Shown piece after piece: positions 33,023 through 43,500 of a stretch of DNA of 45,671 nucleotides. The DNA is from an uncultured Pirellulaceae bacterium. Lineage in GTDB: Bacteria; Planctomycetota; Planctomycetia; Pirellulales; Pirellulaceae. The stretch lies in assembly GCA_937967505.1 (NCBI GenBank), contig CALCJM010000122.1, positions 1 to 45,671 on the forward strand, given 5' to 3'. Both the position numbers and the translations under genes were made by a program. Every line of letters starts with the position of its first letter. The stretch's first letter is position 1. The notes beneath the pieces are model-generated. The model was not told the origin of the DNA and ran no database searches. It saw nothing but the letters and a program-made list of their open reading frames with translations.

Positions 33023-34306
33023 ATGGCGGAACTCGCTCTGGAAGGTGTTTCAAGACAGTTTCCCGATGGGACATTCGCCGTAAAAGACGTGTCTCTGGAA
33101 GTTGCAGACAAGGAGTTTTTGGTTCTTGTTGGCCCCAGCGGTTGCGGCAAGAGCACAACACTCAGGATGGTTGCCGGACTTGATCGTCCAACAGTCGGAA
33201 AGATAAAGATTAGCGGAGCGGTCGTTGACGACAGGCCGCCCAAAGATCGAAACATCGCCATGGTGTTTCAAAACTACGCGTTGTATCCGCATATGTCGGT
33301 ATACAGAAATTTGTCGTTTGGATTGTTGTTACGTTACGGCGGTGGAGTACTGAATCGTGGTTTGATACGCATCTTTCAACCTCGGAAATCAGCCCAATAC
33401 AAACGGCTGAGATTAGGGATTGATCACAAAGTCAGACAAACGGCGGAGAGGCTGGGCATTTCGCATTTGCTCAGTCGCAAGCCGTATCAACTGTCCGGCG
33501 GTGAACGTCAACGTGTTGCACTGGGGCGCGCGATTGTACGGGAACCGGCGGTCTTTTTGTTTGATGAACCGCTATCCAACCTCGATGCAAAACTTCGCCA
33601 GGAGATGCGAGAAGAATTAAAACGACTTCACCGGGAGCTTGGTGCAACTGTTGTCTACGTCACCCACGATCAGGTGGAGGCAATGACGATGGGAGATCGA
33701 ATCGCGGTAATGAAAGACGGAGAGATATTACAGACGGGAACGCCGGACGAATTGTACCGACGCCCTACCAACACCTATGTCGCCCGGTTTATTGGGTCAG
33801 TCCCTACCAACCTGATTCGGCAAAACGTCATCGAAAATACCCTCACCGGTTCAAACGGGGACGCCACTGAGACATTAAAGGATAACCAGCAAGGCCTGCT
33901 GATCGGCTTTCGTGCCGAACACGCCTGCCTCACCAACAGAAAACAAGCTTCCCCCGAAAACCAGATTAATTCCGGCATCGCACCTTCGATTCAATTCCAC
34001 GCGACAGTGCGAACCATTGACCGCTTGGGTGATTCAAACTTGGTGACACTGGTGACAGCAACAGTGAAACATACGGCAGAGACAAAAGTACAAACCAACC
34101 CGAGGACGGCGACAACAGCCACACTGACCAACAAAAATAAACCACAACCCGAACTAGCCAACGGCAGCCTTGCCGAAGTGATCGTGCGAACCCCGGGTGA
34201 CAGCCATTGGCAGCCCGGTCAGCACGTGACCGTTTCCGTCGATCGCAACCGCCTGATGTGGTTTGACTTGTCCACGGGAAATAATTTAGACAGAGAGAAC
34301 CCATGA
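33023..34306 (+). CDS. Sugar-type ABC transporter ATP-binding protein (MalK/UgpC family)
   Basis: The 427-residue ATPase has Walker [10 protein letters not shown] at 37-45, the Q-loop at Q83, signature LSGGE at 157-161, Walker B VFLFDEP at 176-182 and the H-loop in [15 protein letters not shown]-like regulatory domain follows. This is the layout of MalK/UgpC proteins that drive uptake of sugars or glycerol phosphate. Two oddities are an insertion of about 30 residues between the Q-loop and the signature (near 103-132, [17 protein letters not shown]) and a Thr/Asn-rich spacer in the C-terminal domain. No permease or binding protein is adjacent, so it may be a shared ATPase. Its stop codon overlaps the nusA start. 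Confidence 0.93.
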   Translation: MAELALEGVSRQFPDGTFAVKDVSLEVADKEFLVLVGPSGCGKSTTLRMVAGLDRPTVGKIKISGAVVDDRPPKDRNIAMVFQNYALYPHMSVYRNLSFGLLLRYGGGVLNRGLIRIFQPRKSAQYKRLRLGIDHKVRQTAERLGISHLLSRKPYQLSGGERQRVALGRAIVREPAVFLFDEPLSNLDAKLRQEMREELKRLHRELGATVVYVTHDQVEAMTMGDRIAVMKDGEILQTGTPDELYRRPTNTYVARFIGSVPTNLIRQNVIENTLTGSNGDATETLKDNQQGLLIGFRAEHACLTNRKQASPENQINSGIAPSIQFHATVRTIDRLGDSNLVTLVTATVKHTAETKVQTNPRTATTATLTNKNKPQPELANGSLAEVIVRTPGDSHWQPGQHVTVSVDRNRLMWFDLSTGNNLDRENP

Positions 34307-35664
34307 ACGCCAGCGAAGTACTACGAATTGTTGACTCATTACATCGCGAAAAGAACATCGAAAAAGAAACGGTGTTCTGCGTGATCGAGTCTGCGCTGGT
34401 GACGGCTGCCAAGCGTCACTTTGGCGATGATGCGGATATCGAGTTTTTCATCGAGCGTGAAACGGGAGAGATCGCCGGGCGCTGCGGGCAGGAAGAGCTG
34501 GACTACGAAGAGGTCATCGGTCGCATTGGGGCACAGACTGCCAAACAGGTAATCATTCAAAAGGTGCGCGAGGCAGAACGCGATTCCCAGATCGATGAAT
34601 TTAACGAAGTGGTTGATGACATCATCTCCGGTACCGTGCACCGCAACGAAGGGCGCGTCACAACCGTCACGTTGGGAGCCGTAGAAGCGATTCTGCCGCG
34701 CAGCGAACAAATCCCCGGCGATACCCACCAACCCAACGAACGCATCCGCGCCCTGGTCACAGAAGTCAAAGCTCAAGGGTCGCGGATTAAAGTTGTCCTG
34801 AGCCGAACACGGCCGAATTTCGTCAAGCGGTTATTCGAGAGCGAGATCCCCGAGATTTCTGACGGCGTGATTCTGGTGAATGCAATTTCGCGTGAACCCG
34901 GCTATCGATCCAAGGTTGCCGTCAGCAGCATTGACTCCAAAGTTGATTGCGTCGGCGCTTGCGTGGGCGTGCGCGGGAACCGTATCAAGGTTGTCATTGA
35001 TGAACTGGCCGGTGAGAGAATCGACATTGTCCGGTATGACGAAGATCCTCTGGTGCTGATCCCCAATGCACTACAGCCTGCGGAAGTGGACGAAGTGATC
35101 TTGTGCCAAATGATGGGCCGAGCGATTGTCCTAGTACGTGACGACCAGTTGTCTCTGGCGATCGGCAAACGCGGACAGAATGTTCGGCTTGCCAGTAAAC
35201 TGTGTGGCTGGGACATTGAGATTATGACGCAGACCGAACTCGAATCCCAGATCGACCGTGCGGTACGCGGATTCTGTGATATTGAAGGGGTCAATGAGGA
35301 TTTGGCCAATCAACTGGTGGGTGAAGGATACCTGTCCTACGACGACCTTTCGGTAATCGAACCGACGGATTTAATCGCGATGGGCGAACTGACAGAGGAA
35401 GACGTCGACAAGATTGTCGAAGAAGCCGAAAAACGGGCACTGGTCGCCGAGCAACGTGCCGAAGAAGAAAAGAAAATTCGCAAGCAACAGCAGGCCATTG
35501 AAAAAGCAGCCGAACAGGCCCGTGCCGCAGAGGAAGCCGCCCAAAAAGCGGCTCAACGGCAGGCAGAGCTGGAGGCGGGCAAAGCCAAAGCGGCCGCTGC
35601 GGAAGCGCAGGACGGCACGACACCGGATCAGGCTGCACCAGCTGACCCGGCAAAAACCGAGTAG
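34303..35664 (+). CDS. nusA: Transcription termination/antitermination factor NusA
   Basis: The 453-residue protein follows the NusA plan: the RNA polymerase-binding N-terminal domain ([20 protein letters not shown]), an S1 domain ([23 protein letters not shown]), and KH domains with [16 protein letters not shown] and [21 protein letters not shown] helix-hairpin-helix-like segment near 355-395 is followed by a charged Ala/Glu/Lys-rich tail from about 395. NusA modulates pausing, termination and rRNA antitermination. The start overlaps the ABC ATPase stop as ATGA, so it may be translationally coupled to that gene. rimP, the usual upstream neighbour, is absent. Confidence 0.97.
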   Translation: MNASEVLRIVDSLHREKNIEKETVFCVIESALVTAAKRHFGDDADIEFFIERETGEIAGRCGQEELDYEEVIGRIGAQTAKQVIIQKVREAERDSQIDEFNEVVDDIISGTVHRNEGRVTTVTLGAVEAILPRSEQIPGDTHQPNERIRALVTEVKAQGSRIKVVLSRTRPNFVKRLFESEIPEISDGVILVNAISREPGYRSKVAVSSIDSKVDCVGACVGVRGNRIKVVIDELAGERIDIVRYDEDPLVLIPNALQPAEVDEVILCQMMGRAIVLVRDDQLSLAIGKRGQNVRLASKLCGWDIEIMTQTELESQIDRAVRGFCDIEGVNEDLANQLVGEGYLSYDDLSVIEPTDLIAMGELTEEDVDKIVEEAEKRALVAEQRAEEEKKIRKQQQAIEKAAEQARAAEEAAQKAAQRQAELEAGKAKAAAAEAQDGTTPDQAAPADPAKTE

Positions 35665-36106
35665 TGGCCACGTGGCCCCAATCAGGGTAGAAGCTGCCCA
35701 GATAGCAGATTGCCCCAACAATATAGAAAGTATAGATGGCACCCCGGAGGGCTCCCGACCCACAAACAAGACAACCGCACCGTCCGAATTGGCGGTGCTC
35801 ATTTAACCAGCGTCACCGAAACCTTAAAAAACGGTGGTATATTTCGTAAACCCGGTTACCATATCGGCTCGAAAGCTGTAATTATTTTGGCCTGTTCGTG
35901 CCAAAGCAGACCTGATTTACTCCCGCGACGCATTAACATTGCGTGCCCGGCGTTATATCGGGGATGATGGAATTCAAACCGTGTCTGAACTCAAGAGCCA
36001 AACACTTTTGGGCGGAAGGGACGATTTATGTAGAAGTGTTTTAGTTTATTGACAGGATGCCCGAACGTTTTTCGGCATTCAGATCGAAAAAGGAGGGTCA
36101 CTTAAC
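35665..36106 (+). other. Long nusA-infB spacer with hairpins
   Basis: This 442-base spacer has no convincing gene. The 85-codon frame at 35710 lacks a ribosome-binding site and similarity. It holds a 12-base palindrome GGCCACGTGGCC (35666-35677) right after the nusA stop. A hairpin GCACCG/CGGTGC follows (35777-35782 and 35793-35798). A stem with a bulge, TGCCCGAA to TTCGGCA, lies just ahead of the infB ribosome-binding site, and a TTGACA at 36050-36055 is nearby. These could form an infB promoter or leader. Confidence 0.5.
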
Positions 36107-39016
36107 GTGCCCGTACGCATTTACGCGTTTGCCAAAGAACTTGGATTGGACAACAAGCAACTTCTGGATATCTGCGAACAGGCAGGTGTTAAAGGGAAGG
36201 GGTCTGCGCTAGCCAGTCTTAATGAAGATGAGATCACCAACATTAAGAGCTTTATGGCTGGCCCGCCACCCGAGCCAGAGCCTGAAGAAGTTCCCGAACC
36301 GGAACCGGTTGTCGAAGAACTCCCCCCCCCCAAACCAGAACCGGTTCAGTCCGAGGATCAGGTCGAAGCTCAGTCTGAAGGGCAGGTCGATCCAGCTGCC
36401 GGGACCGATCCGGTCGATGCCGCTGACGCAGACGATGCGTCCCCGGTTGCCGTCGCCGAAGAAGAATCTGTCGTCGTGGAAACCGAATCGCCAGTTGAAG
36501 ATGCCAAAGCTGGCGGGGTCACCTCTGCCGTAGGTGGACTGCTTAACAAACTGCGCAATAAGTCCCGCCAGTCATTCACCTCGGTGAAGGCCACCACCGG
36601 AACACCTGCGATTAAGAAAGCTTCGATCCATGACCAACCGCCAGTGCCGAAAGAACCTGTCGCCGAAGCACCGGTTGATCCGCCCAAACCGGCAACACCT
36701 GTGACACCGATCGTTCCCGCCAAACCGACTGCCCCCGTGCGTAGTAGCCCGCTGTTTAATCGGGGCAACAAAGTGCGTGATCTCGACAGTCGCCCCAAAC
36801 GCGAGGCGGGCGAGGGCGGCAAAAAAGAACGCCCCGTTAAAAAGCGTGGTGTCACGGCAAGTATCGCCAAGATGCCGGAAGTCAAACAGCCCACTGCAAA
36901 GGCTGCCACTCCCGGCGAAAAAGTTCAAAGACCCGATATTGCGCTACCTCAGGACGCGATCACACAAATCCAGCGCGGTGGGTCTGCACCACTGGAACAC
37001 CTGACCAAGTCAGCCAAAAAAGGCAAGAAAAAAGGCAAGGACGGTGCCACCGAAGAGACCTCAACCGTCGGGAAAGTACGGCGCTCCGGTAAACGGGTCG
37101 AGGACACGCCACTGGGTGGTCTTCGCAACCGCCGACCGCCACGCCCGGGGCGACCAGGCCAATTTGGCGGACGCTACGGTACTCGCCGTAAGGGCAAAGC
37201 GGCCAATACAGCTGCGCCGCGGAAGGACGATGTCATTCTACAATTGCCCTGTTCGGTTCGTGACTTCTCGGAGGCCGCCGGAGTTCCGGCGGTCCAAGCA
37301 TTGCTAACGATTCAGCAACTGGGCGATGACGCCACACGGAACATCAATTCTGTGATTCCTGATGAAATGGTTGAACTGCTGATCGAGCACTTCGACGCCA
37401 ACGTAGAAGTACGACAGGCTGTTTCAGCAGAAGACGAATTGCTGGCTCAGTTCGAACAACACGAGGACGACGAGAGCCTTGTCACTCGAGCCCCCATTGT
37501 CACCTTCCTTGGTCACGTCGATCACGGAAAGACTTCACTGCTGGACGCGTTAATCGGCATCAATGTGGTCTCCGGTGAAGCCGGCGGTATCACGCAGCAC
37601 ATTCGAGCCTACGAAGTCAAAAAGGGCGATCAAAAAATTGCTTTTGTTGATACACCCGGGCACGAGGCGTTCACCGAAATGCGCGCACGTGGTGCAAATG
37701 TGACCGACATTGCCGTACTGGTTGTGGCGGCCGACGACGGAATTATGCCGCAAACCGAAGAGGCAATCACCCATGCCAAGGCCGCCGGTGTTCCAATCAT
37801 CGTCGCGCTGAACAAGATTGATTTGCCGGGAATTACTGCCGACAAAGCGTTGCAGGATTTGGCCACCGCCGAACTACTGCCAAGTGAATGGGGTGGTGAA
37901 ACCGAAGTCGTCAAAACCAGCGCCATTGCCGGCACGGGGCTGGATGAACTGTTGGAAACCATCTTAGTCACGGCGGAACTGCACGAGTACAAAGCGAATC
38001 CCACAAGCCCGGCCTTCGGAACCTGCTTGGAATCGGAACAACAATCCGATCGCGGCGTCGTTTGTAAGGTTATCGTTCAGGGCGGAACGCTGAATGTGGG
38101 TGACGTGGTTGTCTGTGGACCGTCATTTGGACGCGTCAAGGCGATGCACGACACGCTCAAGCCGACTCGACGACTGAAATCAGCCGGTCCGTCGACGCCG
38201 GTAAATCTGACCGGATTCAACACACCACCGGGTGCCGGTGACAAACTGTACGTCGTTGATGATGTTGCTACGGCACGCGAGATTGCCGAAAAACGCTTGT
38301 TCAATCAACACGAACAGAACGTTTCAGGGACCGTCAAGATTTCGCTGGAAGAAATGCAGCGTCGTCTCGAAGCGGGCAATCTGGTTGCTGCGGACGCCGA
38401 AGTCGTCACGCTTAACCTGATCATTCGCGCCGACACCAAAGGCTCCATTGAAGCGATCAAAAAAGAGCTGGGTAAGATCGACCATCCAGAAGTCCGGATC
38501 AAAGTCATTCAGGCATTGGTGGGCGGTGTGACCGTCGCCGATGTTCGTTTGGCTCAAGCGTCCGAGGCTGTCATTTGTGCCTTCAACGTGGTTCCCGACG
38601 AAGCGGCGCGTTCCCTAGCCGATGAGGTTCAGGCTGAGGTTCGCCGTTACGAGGTAATCTACAAGATCACCGACGATCTCAAAGCGATGCTCGAAGGTCG
38701 TCTGAAGCCTGAGGAGCAGGTGGTGGAACTGGGTATGGCGATGGTGCTACAGACCTTCAGCATCAGCAAGACCGGAACGATTGCCGGTTGTCGCGTGATG
38801 CGTGGCAACATCAAACGCGAATGCCGTATCCGGGTCATCCGCGACAGCACCGTCATCGGTGATTACCCGATTGATTCACTCAAACGGGAAAAAGACGACG
38901 CCAAGGAAGTTCAGCGTGGCATGGAATGCGGTATTAAACTTTCCGGTTTCAACGACATCAAGGAAGGCGATACGCTCGAAGCGTACGTGATCGAAGAGAT
39001 CGCCCGCACCCTGTAG
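36107..39016 (+). CDS. infB: Translation initiation factor IF-2
   Basis: The 969-residue GTPase delivers initiator tRNA to the ribosome. Residues 1-50 form the IF2_N domain (VRIYAFAKELGLDNKQLLDI). A Pro/Glu- and then Lys/Arg-rich linker runs to about 350, followed by a second IF2_N-like helix. The G domain has GHVDHGKT near 468, GGITQHI, VDTPGHEAF, NKID and a TSAIAGTG loop, with domains II to IV after it. The start is GTG 36107, with a strong AGGAGGG at 36091-36097, a spacing longer than usual. It is followed by rbfA 78 bases later, the common order. Confidence 0.98.
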   Translation: MPVRIYAFAKELGLDNKQLLDICEQAGVKGKGSALASLNEDEITNIKSFMAGPPPEPEPEEVPEPEPVVEELPPPKPEPVQSEDQVEAQSEGQVDPAAGTDPVDAADADDASPVAVAEEESVVVETESPVEDAKAGGVTSAVGGLLNKLRNKSRQSFTSVKATTGTPAIKKASIHDQPPVPKEPVAEAPVDPPKPATPVTPIVPAKPTAPVRSSPLFNRGNKVRDLDSRPKREAGEGGKKERPVKKRGVTASIAKMPEVKQPTAKAATPGEKVQRPDIALPQDAITQIQRGGSAPLEHLTKSAKKGKKKGKDGATEETSTVGKVRRSGKRVEDTPLGGLRNRRPPRPGRPGQFGGRYGTRRKGKAANTAAPRKDDVILQLPCSVRDFSEAAGVPAVQALLTIQQLGDDATRNINSVIPDEMVELLIEHFDANVEVRQAVSAEDELLAQFEQHEDDESLVTRAPIVTFLGHVDHGKTSLLDALIGINVVSGEAGGITQHIRAYEVKKGDQKIAFVDTPGHEAFTEMRARGANVTDIAVLVVAADDGIMPQTEEAITHAKAAGVPIIVALNKIDLPGITADKALQDLATAELLPSEWGGETEVVKTSAIAGTGLDELLETILVTAELHEYKANPTSPAFGTCLESEQQSDRGVVCKVIVQGGTLNVGDVVVCGPSFGRVKAMHDTLKPTRRLKSAGPSTPVNLTGFNTPPGAGDKLYVVDDVATAREIAEKRLFNQHEQNVSGTVKISLEEMQRRLEAGNLVAADAEVVTLNLIIRADTKGSIEAIKKELGKIDHPEVRIKVIQALVGGVTVADVRLAQASEAVICAFNVVPDEAARSLADEVQAEVRRYEVIYKITDDLKAMLEGRLKPEEQVVELGMAMVLQTFSISKTGTIAGCRVMRGNIKRECRIRVIRDSTVIGDYPIDSLKREKDDAKEVQRGMECGIKLSGFNDIKEGDTLEAYVIEEIARTL

Positions 39017-39094
39017 TCGCAGTAGACCTGACGTTACCTCAACGTTACCCAATCCTTCACCAACGCATACAAAGATGCATCCACAGGATTCATT

Positions 39095-39541
39095 ATGAGT
39101 TCCCGTCGTGTTTTAAAAGCAGCGCAGGCAATCCGCGAGGTCGTCAGCATGGCGATCATCACCGATCTCAAGGATCCGCGTGTCAAAGACGTGACAGTCA
39201 CTTTCGTCGAAGTGGCGGCTGATATGCGTATGGCTAAAGTGCACGTTTCGGTGATGGGCGACGAAACCAAACAGAGACTGTGCCTGAAAGGGCTGCAAAG
39301 TTCGGTTGGCTACCTACAGAAAAAAGTGGGTAACCGAATCGACACCCGATATACGCCACGAATCCAATTCCAGCTGGATAAGGGATTGCAGAATGCGATG
39401 AGCGTAACCAGAATCCTTGAAGAGGTGCTGCCTGCGGAAAACGGCGAAGCACCGGATGCAGCAAAAACGGACGAAGCTCCCGTCAATGGCGATCCGCTCA
39501 CATCGCACGATCCAAGTCACGGGACCAACGACCACGCCTGA
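39095..39541 (+). CDS. rbfA: Ribosome-binding factor A
   Basis: The 148-residue protein matures the 16S rRNA 5' end and 30S subunits, especially in the cold. The N-terminal KH-like fold is clear: MSSRRVLKAAQAIREVVSM, LKDPRVKDVTVTFVEVAADM, KVHVSVMGD and RYTPRIQFQLDKGL. The C-terminal 45 residues form an acidic, disordered tail (ENGEAPDAAKTDEAPVNGD), longer than in typical RbfA. No good ribosome-binding site is visible ahead of ATG 39095. Confidence 0.95.
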   Translation: MSSRRVLKAAQAIREVVSMAIITDLKDPRVKDVTVTFVEVAADMRMAKVHVSVMGDETKQRLCLKGLQSSVGYLQKKVGNRIDTRYTPRIQFQLDKGLQNAMSVTRILEEVLPAENGEAPDAAKTDEAPVNGDPLTSHDPSHGTNDHA

Positions 39542-39600
39542 TTCGGATCGTGAGTCAGCCCGTATTAACAACCCACTGATTGAACGCCCCAAGATAAAGC

Positions 39601-40554
39601 ATGTCTGCAAAGAACCGAGCTGATCTGATCGTTAAGCTTCACAAAGCACTCAAGAAAGAATTTCAGCCAGTAGTGCCACCATCCAACAGATCGGTAATGG
39701 ACCACGCAATCTACGCGTGCTGTCTGGAGAATTCTACGCCCGAGGAGGCCGATGAATCTCTGGCCAAACTTCAGGAAAACTATTTTGACTGGAATGAAGT
39801 GCGCGTGACGACCGACCGCGAATTAGCGGACACGGTGAAGAGTCTTTCCGATCCACTGCAAGCCGCCACGCGCGTCAAGAAGATGCTGTACGGTATCTTT
39901 GAAACTTACTATCAGTTCGATCTTGAGTTTCTGAAAAAAGAGAACCTCGGCAAAGCAGTTCAGGCGTTCGAAAAGATGGTCGGTGTGAGTCCATTTGCGA
40001 TCTCGTATATCGCTCAACACGGTCTTGGCGGACACTCGATCCCGACAGACAAAGCGATCCTGAGCCTGATGTATGTGCTGGGAATCATTTCTGAAGATGA
40101 AGCCGCTAAGGGAAAAGTTCCGGGGCTTGAGCGTGCGATCCCCAAAGCCAAGGGAATTGAATTCGCTTCACTGGTACACCAGTTGGCTGTCAGGTTTCAC
40201 AAAACACCATTCAGCACGACAGTTCGCAAGCAAATTTTGAAGATCGACAGTTCGGCCAAAGAGCGTTTCCCCAAACGCAGCAGCAAGAAAAAGGCAGCGC
40301 CAGCGACCACTAAAACGACCGCCCCCAAAGCACCGACCGGGAAAGCCGCAGCAAAACCCGCCGCCAAGGGCAAGGCTGCCACCAAAAAGGCAGCGGTAAA
40401 AGTGGCACCCAAGAAAAAAGCAACGCCAGCCAAGACCACTAAAAAGCCGGCTGCGAAAAAGTCGGCTGCCAAAAAAGCACCAGCGAAAAAGGCTGCCAAA
40501 AAACCTGTCAAGAAAACCACCGCCAAAAAAACGACAAAGAAAAAGTCTAAATAA
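39601..40554 (+). CDS. HhH-GPD (endonuclease III-like) protein fused to a histone H1-like tail
   Basis: Residues 1-225 have the helical layout of the endonuclease III superfamily: SLSDPLQAATRVKKML, then a helix-hairpin-helix GVSPFAISYIAQHGLGG and the catalytic-Asp region SIPTDKAIL (D150). The Lys that makes bifunctional glycosylases (GVGRK) is replaced by F132, and no iron-sulfur cluster Cys set is present. Residues 227-317 are a Lys/Ala/Pro repeat tail (AAKKAPAKKAAKKPVKK) like eukaryotic histone H1 or bacterial Hc1/AlgP tails. That tail should coat DNA without sequence preference. The protein may be a monofunctional glycosylase, a lesion sensor or an architectural protein. It follows rbfA by 59 bases and may share its transcript. 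Confidence 0.8.
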   Translation: MSAKNRADLIVKLHKALKKEFQPVVPPSNRSVMDHAIYACCLENSTPEEADESLAKLQENYFDWNEVRVTTDRELADTVKSLSDPLQAATRVKKMLYGIFETYYQFDLEFLKKENLGKAVQAFEKMVGVSPFAISYIAQHGLGGHSIPTDKAILSLMYVLGIISEDEAAKGKVPGLERAIPKAKGIEFASLVHQLAVRFHKTPFSTTVRKQILKIDSSAKERFPKRSSKKKAAPATTKTTAPKAPTGKAAAKPAAKGKAATKKAAVKVAPKKKATPAKTTKKPAAKKSAAKKAPAKKAAKKPVKKTTAKKTTKKKSK

Positions 40555-40588
40555 CCCTCTGCCGGTCGCATGTCATTTTCACTGTTGA

Positions 40589-43500
40589 CTAATTGGATGT
40601 TTTTCCGGTCGGTCGGGCAAAAGTAGAAATTGAGTCACTCAACTGTCTGATTTGTTCAGGGATGGCAGCGGTTCCGGCTTTGGTTCGCGTTTTTGCACTC
40701 TCCGCCGCACTGGATTTGGCTTCCTGGCGTGGTTTTGGACTTGGCTGAACCTCACCGGGGGTGATGTCTGATTTGGACTGTCGGGATACGAATGCGGGAT
40801 TTGACTTCCGTGCCTCACGCATTAACCCGGCCAAAGAGTTGTCAACCACCTGAGTAGGAATCGTGGCTTCGGTCGCGCGCTGATTGGCGACACGCGTTGC
40901 CTCTGCTTGAGTCTCATCCGGTCTAATGTCATCCACGATCCCGCGTACGCTGTCGTTTTCAGCGAGAGATTTGGCAATGTCAACCGGCCGTACATTCGCA
41001 GGACGACGTTCCAGAGGTAGCGTCGTGTCGGTGGAATTGGCCAGCTCGCCATTGTTCCGGTTGGCCAGCACTTCATCCACCGGATTTTCCAGAGAACGTG
41101 CGTAATCCGTGATTGAGGGAATACGCGTTGACGAAATGTCGGAGGATTTGGACGGATCCTCAAGTTCAGCTTTCACTTTCTGCAAAATCGAGGTATCCAG
41201 TGGAGTACTGGACACATTAATTCTGGCGTGGCCGGCACTTGCACCGGCACTAGGGATGTCGCTTTCATCTGCCTCCCCTTTGACTCGTCTTTCGCTGGAT
41301 TGGATCAACGATTCGGCGGTGATGCGCCCGGCAGCAATCGCATCGGGAACATCCGGAGTCTTTGTTTTGCGGTCAACGACAACGATATCAGGTTGGGCAG
41401 CGACCGGCGGCTGCGGTGCACCGGTTTCGGAGGTTCGCAATTTGGATTGCAGGCTTTGTTTCTCTTTGAATGCTTCCAGCGAACGTAGAGTGTCGCGGAT
41501 TGAATCGGCTGACTTAGAGGGAGTGGCTTCCGGTTTTGGCTGAGCCGCCGGTGCTGCGGGTTTGAGCATTTGGGCCGTGTTGGCCGTTGCACCTGCCCCC
41601 GAACCAGCAACCGTGCTGCCTGTACCCACTTTCACGTCAACCGGTTTTCCTGGTTTCCCTGCGCTCGCCGGAGACGCAGGGGTTGTTCCGGCGATGTCTG
41701 CTGGTTTGGCCTGAGCTTTTTTGAGCGAGGCGATCACATCAGCAGAACTGACCTGTGGTCGTCGTGCGGGTTGCTGTTGACCGGCAGTCGGATTGCCCGC
41801 CTTACGCGCTGCCGCAGGCGGGATTGCTGTAGTTGAAGGTGCCGCCGCTTGAGGGGGTGTGGTTGAAGGCGCTGCAACTGGCAATGCCGAGCTTGGCGGG
41901 CGGGAAGAAGCACTTTTTGCTTTATTCTTCAGTTCCGCCATGTGTCGGGCAACCGACTCGGGGATTACCGAAGAATCGAGCGCATTGGCCATCATGCTCG
42001 CACTGGATGCGGGCCTCGCAGCCGTCGAGTTTCTCTTTCCTGCCTCGGCAGCGGCTTTACCGGCCTGCTTGCGTTGCTGTTCCATTTGTGCGACAGACTT
42101 CAATCGCGATTCTGAGACGGTTTCATTAACCACGTTTGCCACAGCAGCACCTGTGGGAGCTGCTGTAGGCACTGGTGTTGCGGCGGGTTGTTCGGTGCCA
42201 CCATGACCGGGCATTTGAAAAACGCCATTGGCAGGATAAGCAGCTTGCCCACTTCCGACGGGCATCATGACGGGTTGGTATGCCACTGCGTTGCCTGATG
42301 GTGGGACAGCCAGAGCAACTAGGCCAAGCCCGATCAACAGTCCACCCGCCAGCCCAACCATGACCAGTGCTTTTTTCCCCAAGCCGTTGGGTTTGGTACC
42401 CACTTGAGGCTGACCGACGCGTGTCAACAGCGCAATGCTCTCTGACGAACTGGCGTAAGACTGGACTTGCGACAGTTGTGCCTGAACGTCGCTGTAGACT
42501 TTTGACTTGTTCTTTACCTCTTCTTGTAACGTGTGATAGGGCACACGTTGTTCGGTCAGGTCCAGCAGTCGGTCCTCCAGTTCGAGAATCGACTGGCTCA
42601 AACGCTCGACCTGTCGCTCTGCCATCGCGATCTGCGAATCGAGGCCGGCGATGGCGGTTCCCAGCGAGTTGAACAACATTTCTTTCTGATGCCTGACCGC
42701 CTCGCGACTGGCTTTTAATGCCGGGTGAAGCGATTTATAACGGCCTTCATCGACCGACAGCGTCTCACGTGCCTTATTCAGGCTGTCCATCATCCCGCGC
42801 AACGCCGGTTGTAGCTCCAAAAGCTGGCTGGAGGTAACCAGTTCCAGCGATCCGTTGGACTCAGCCGATTCCAACAGACTTTTTTGCTCTCTAGCAGACG
42901 CCAGCAAGGCTACAGCCTGTCTCTTTTCCAAACGGATCTGGTTCAATTTTAGATCAAATGAATTTCCACCCTGAGGATCATTCAATCCGCGAATCGTGGT
43001 GATCTCTGTACCAAAACCGCGTTCAATCTGCTGTAGCTCGCGCGAGGCATCGGTCAAGAGCTTTCGTGATTTATCGCTGGCCAATGCCAGTTCCTTCTCC
43101 ATACTTTTCAAGCGCTGCCGGCGAACGTCGCTTAATTTGGTATCAATCTCGTCCAGTAGCAAGTTGGTAAAAGTTTTGGCCTCTTCCCGATTCTTGGCTG
43201 TAACCTTTAGCACAACTGCTTCTGTTTTTCCAAACTCCGCACCGTTGGGAGCGCCGAATTCGATGTTTCCCTGCATCTCTTCAATGTCGCGGTCGCCAAT
43301 TCCCCTGGCCCCCAAAAGGAAACTGCCGGGCGTACCCAGCTGCTCCATTACGTTACGGATCACCTCCGGCTTGCGAGCGATTTCGAGAATTGTTTCCTGA
43401 GCCGATTTCAGCGAGTCCATTGACTCGAAACGGCTGGGTTTAAACGCATCGCCCAGCAAATCATCGCGCACAATCAGCGACTGTCGCGCGGTGTAGGTTG

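Noticed and set aside
35710..35967. 85-codon frame in the nusA-infB spacer (possible YlxR)
   Set aside because: It has no YlxR motif and no ribosome-binding site.
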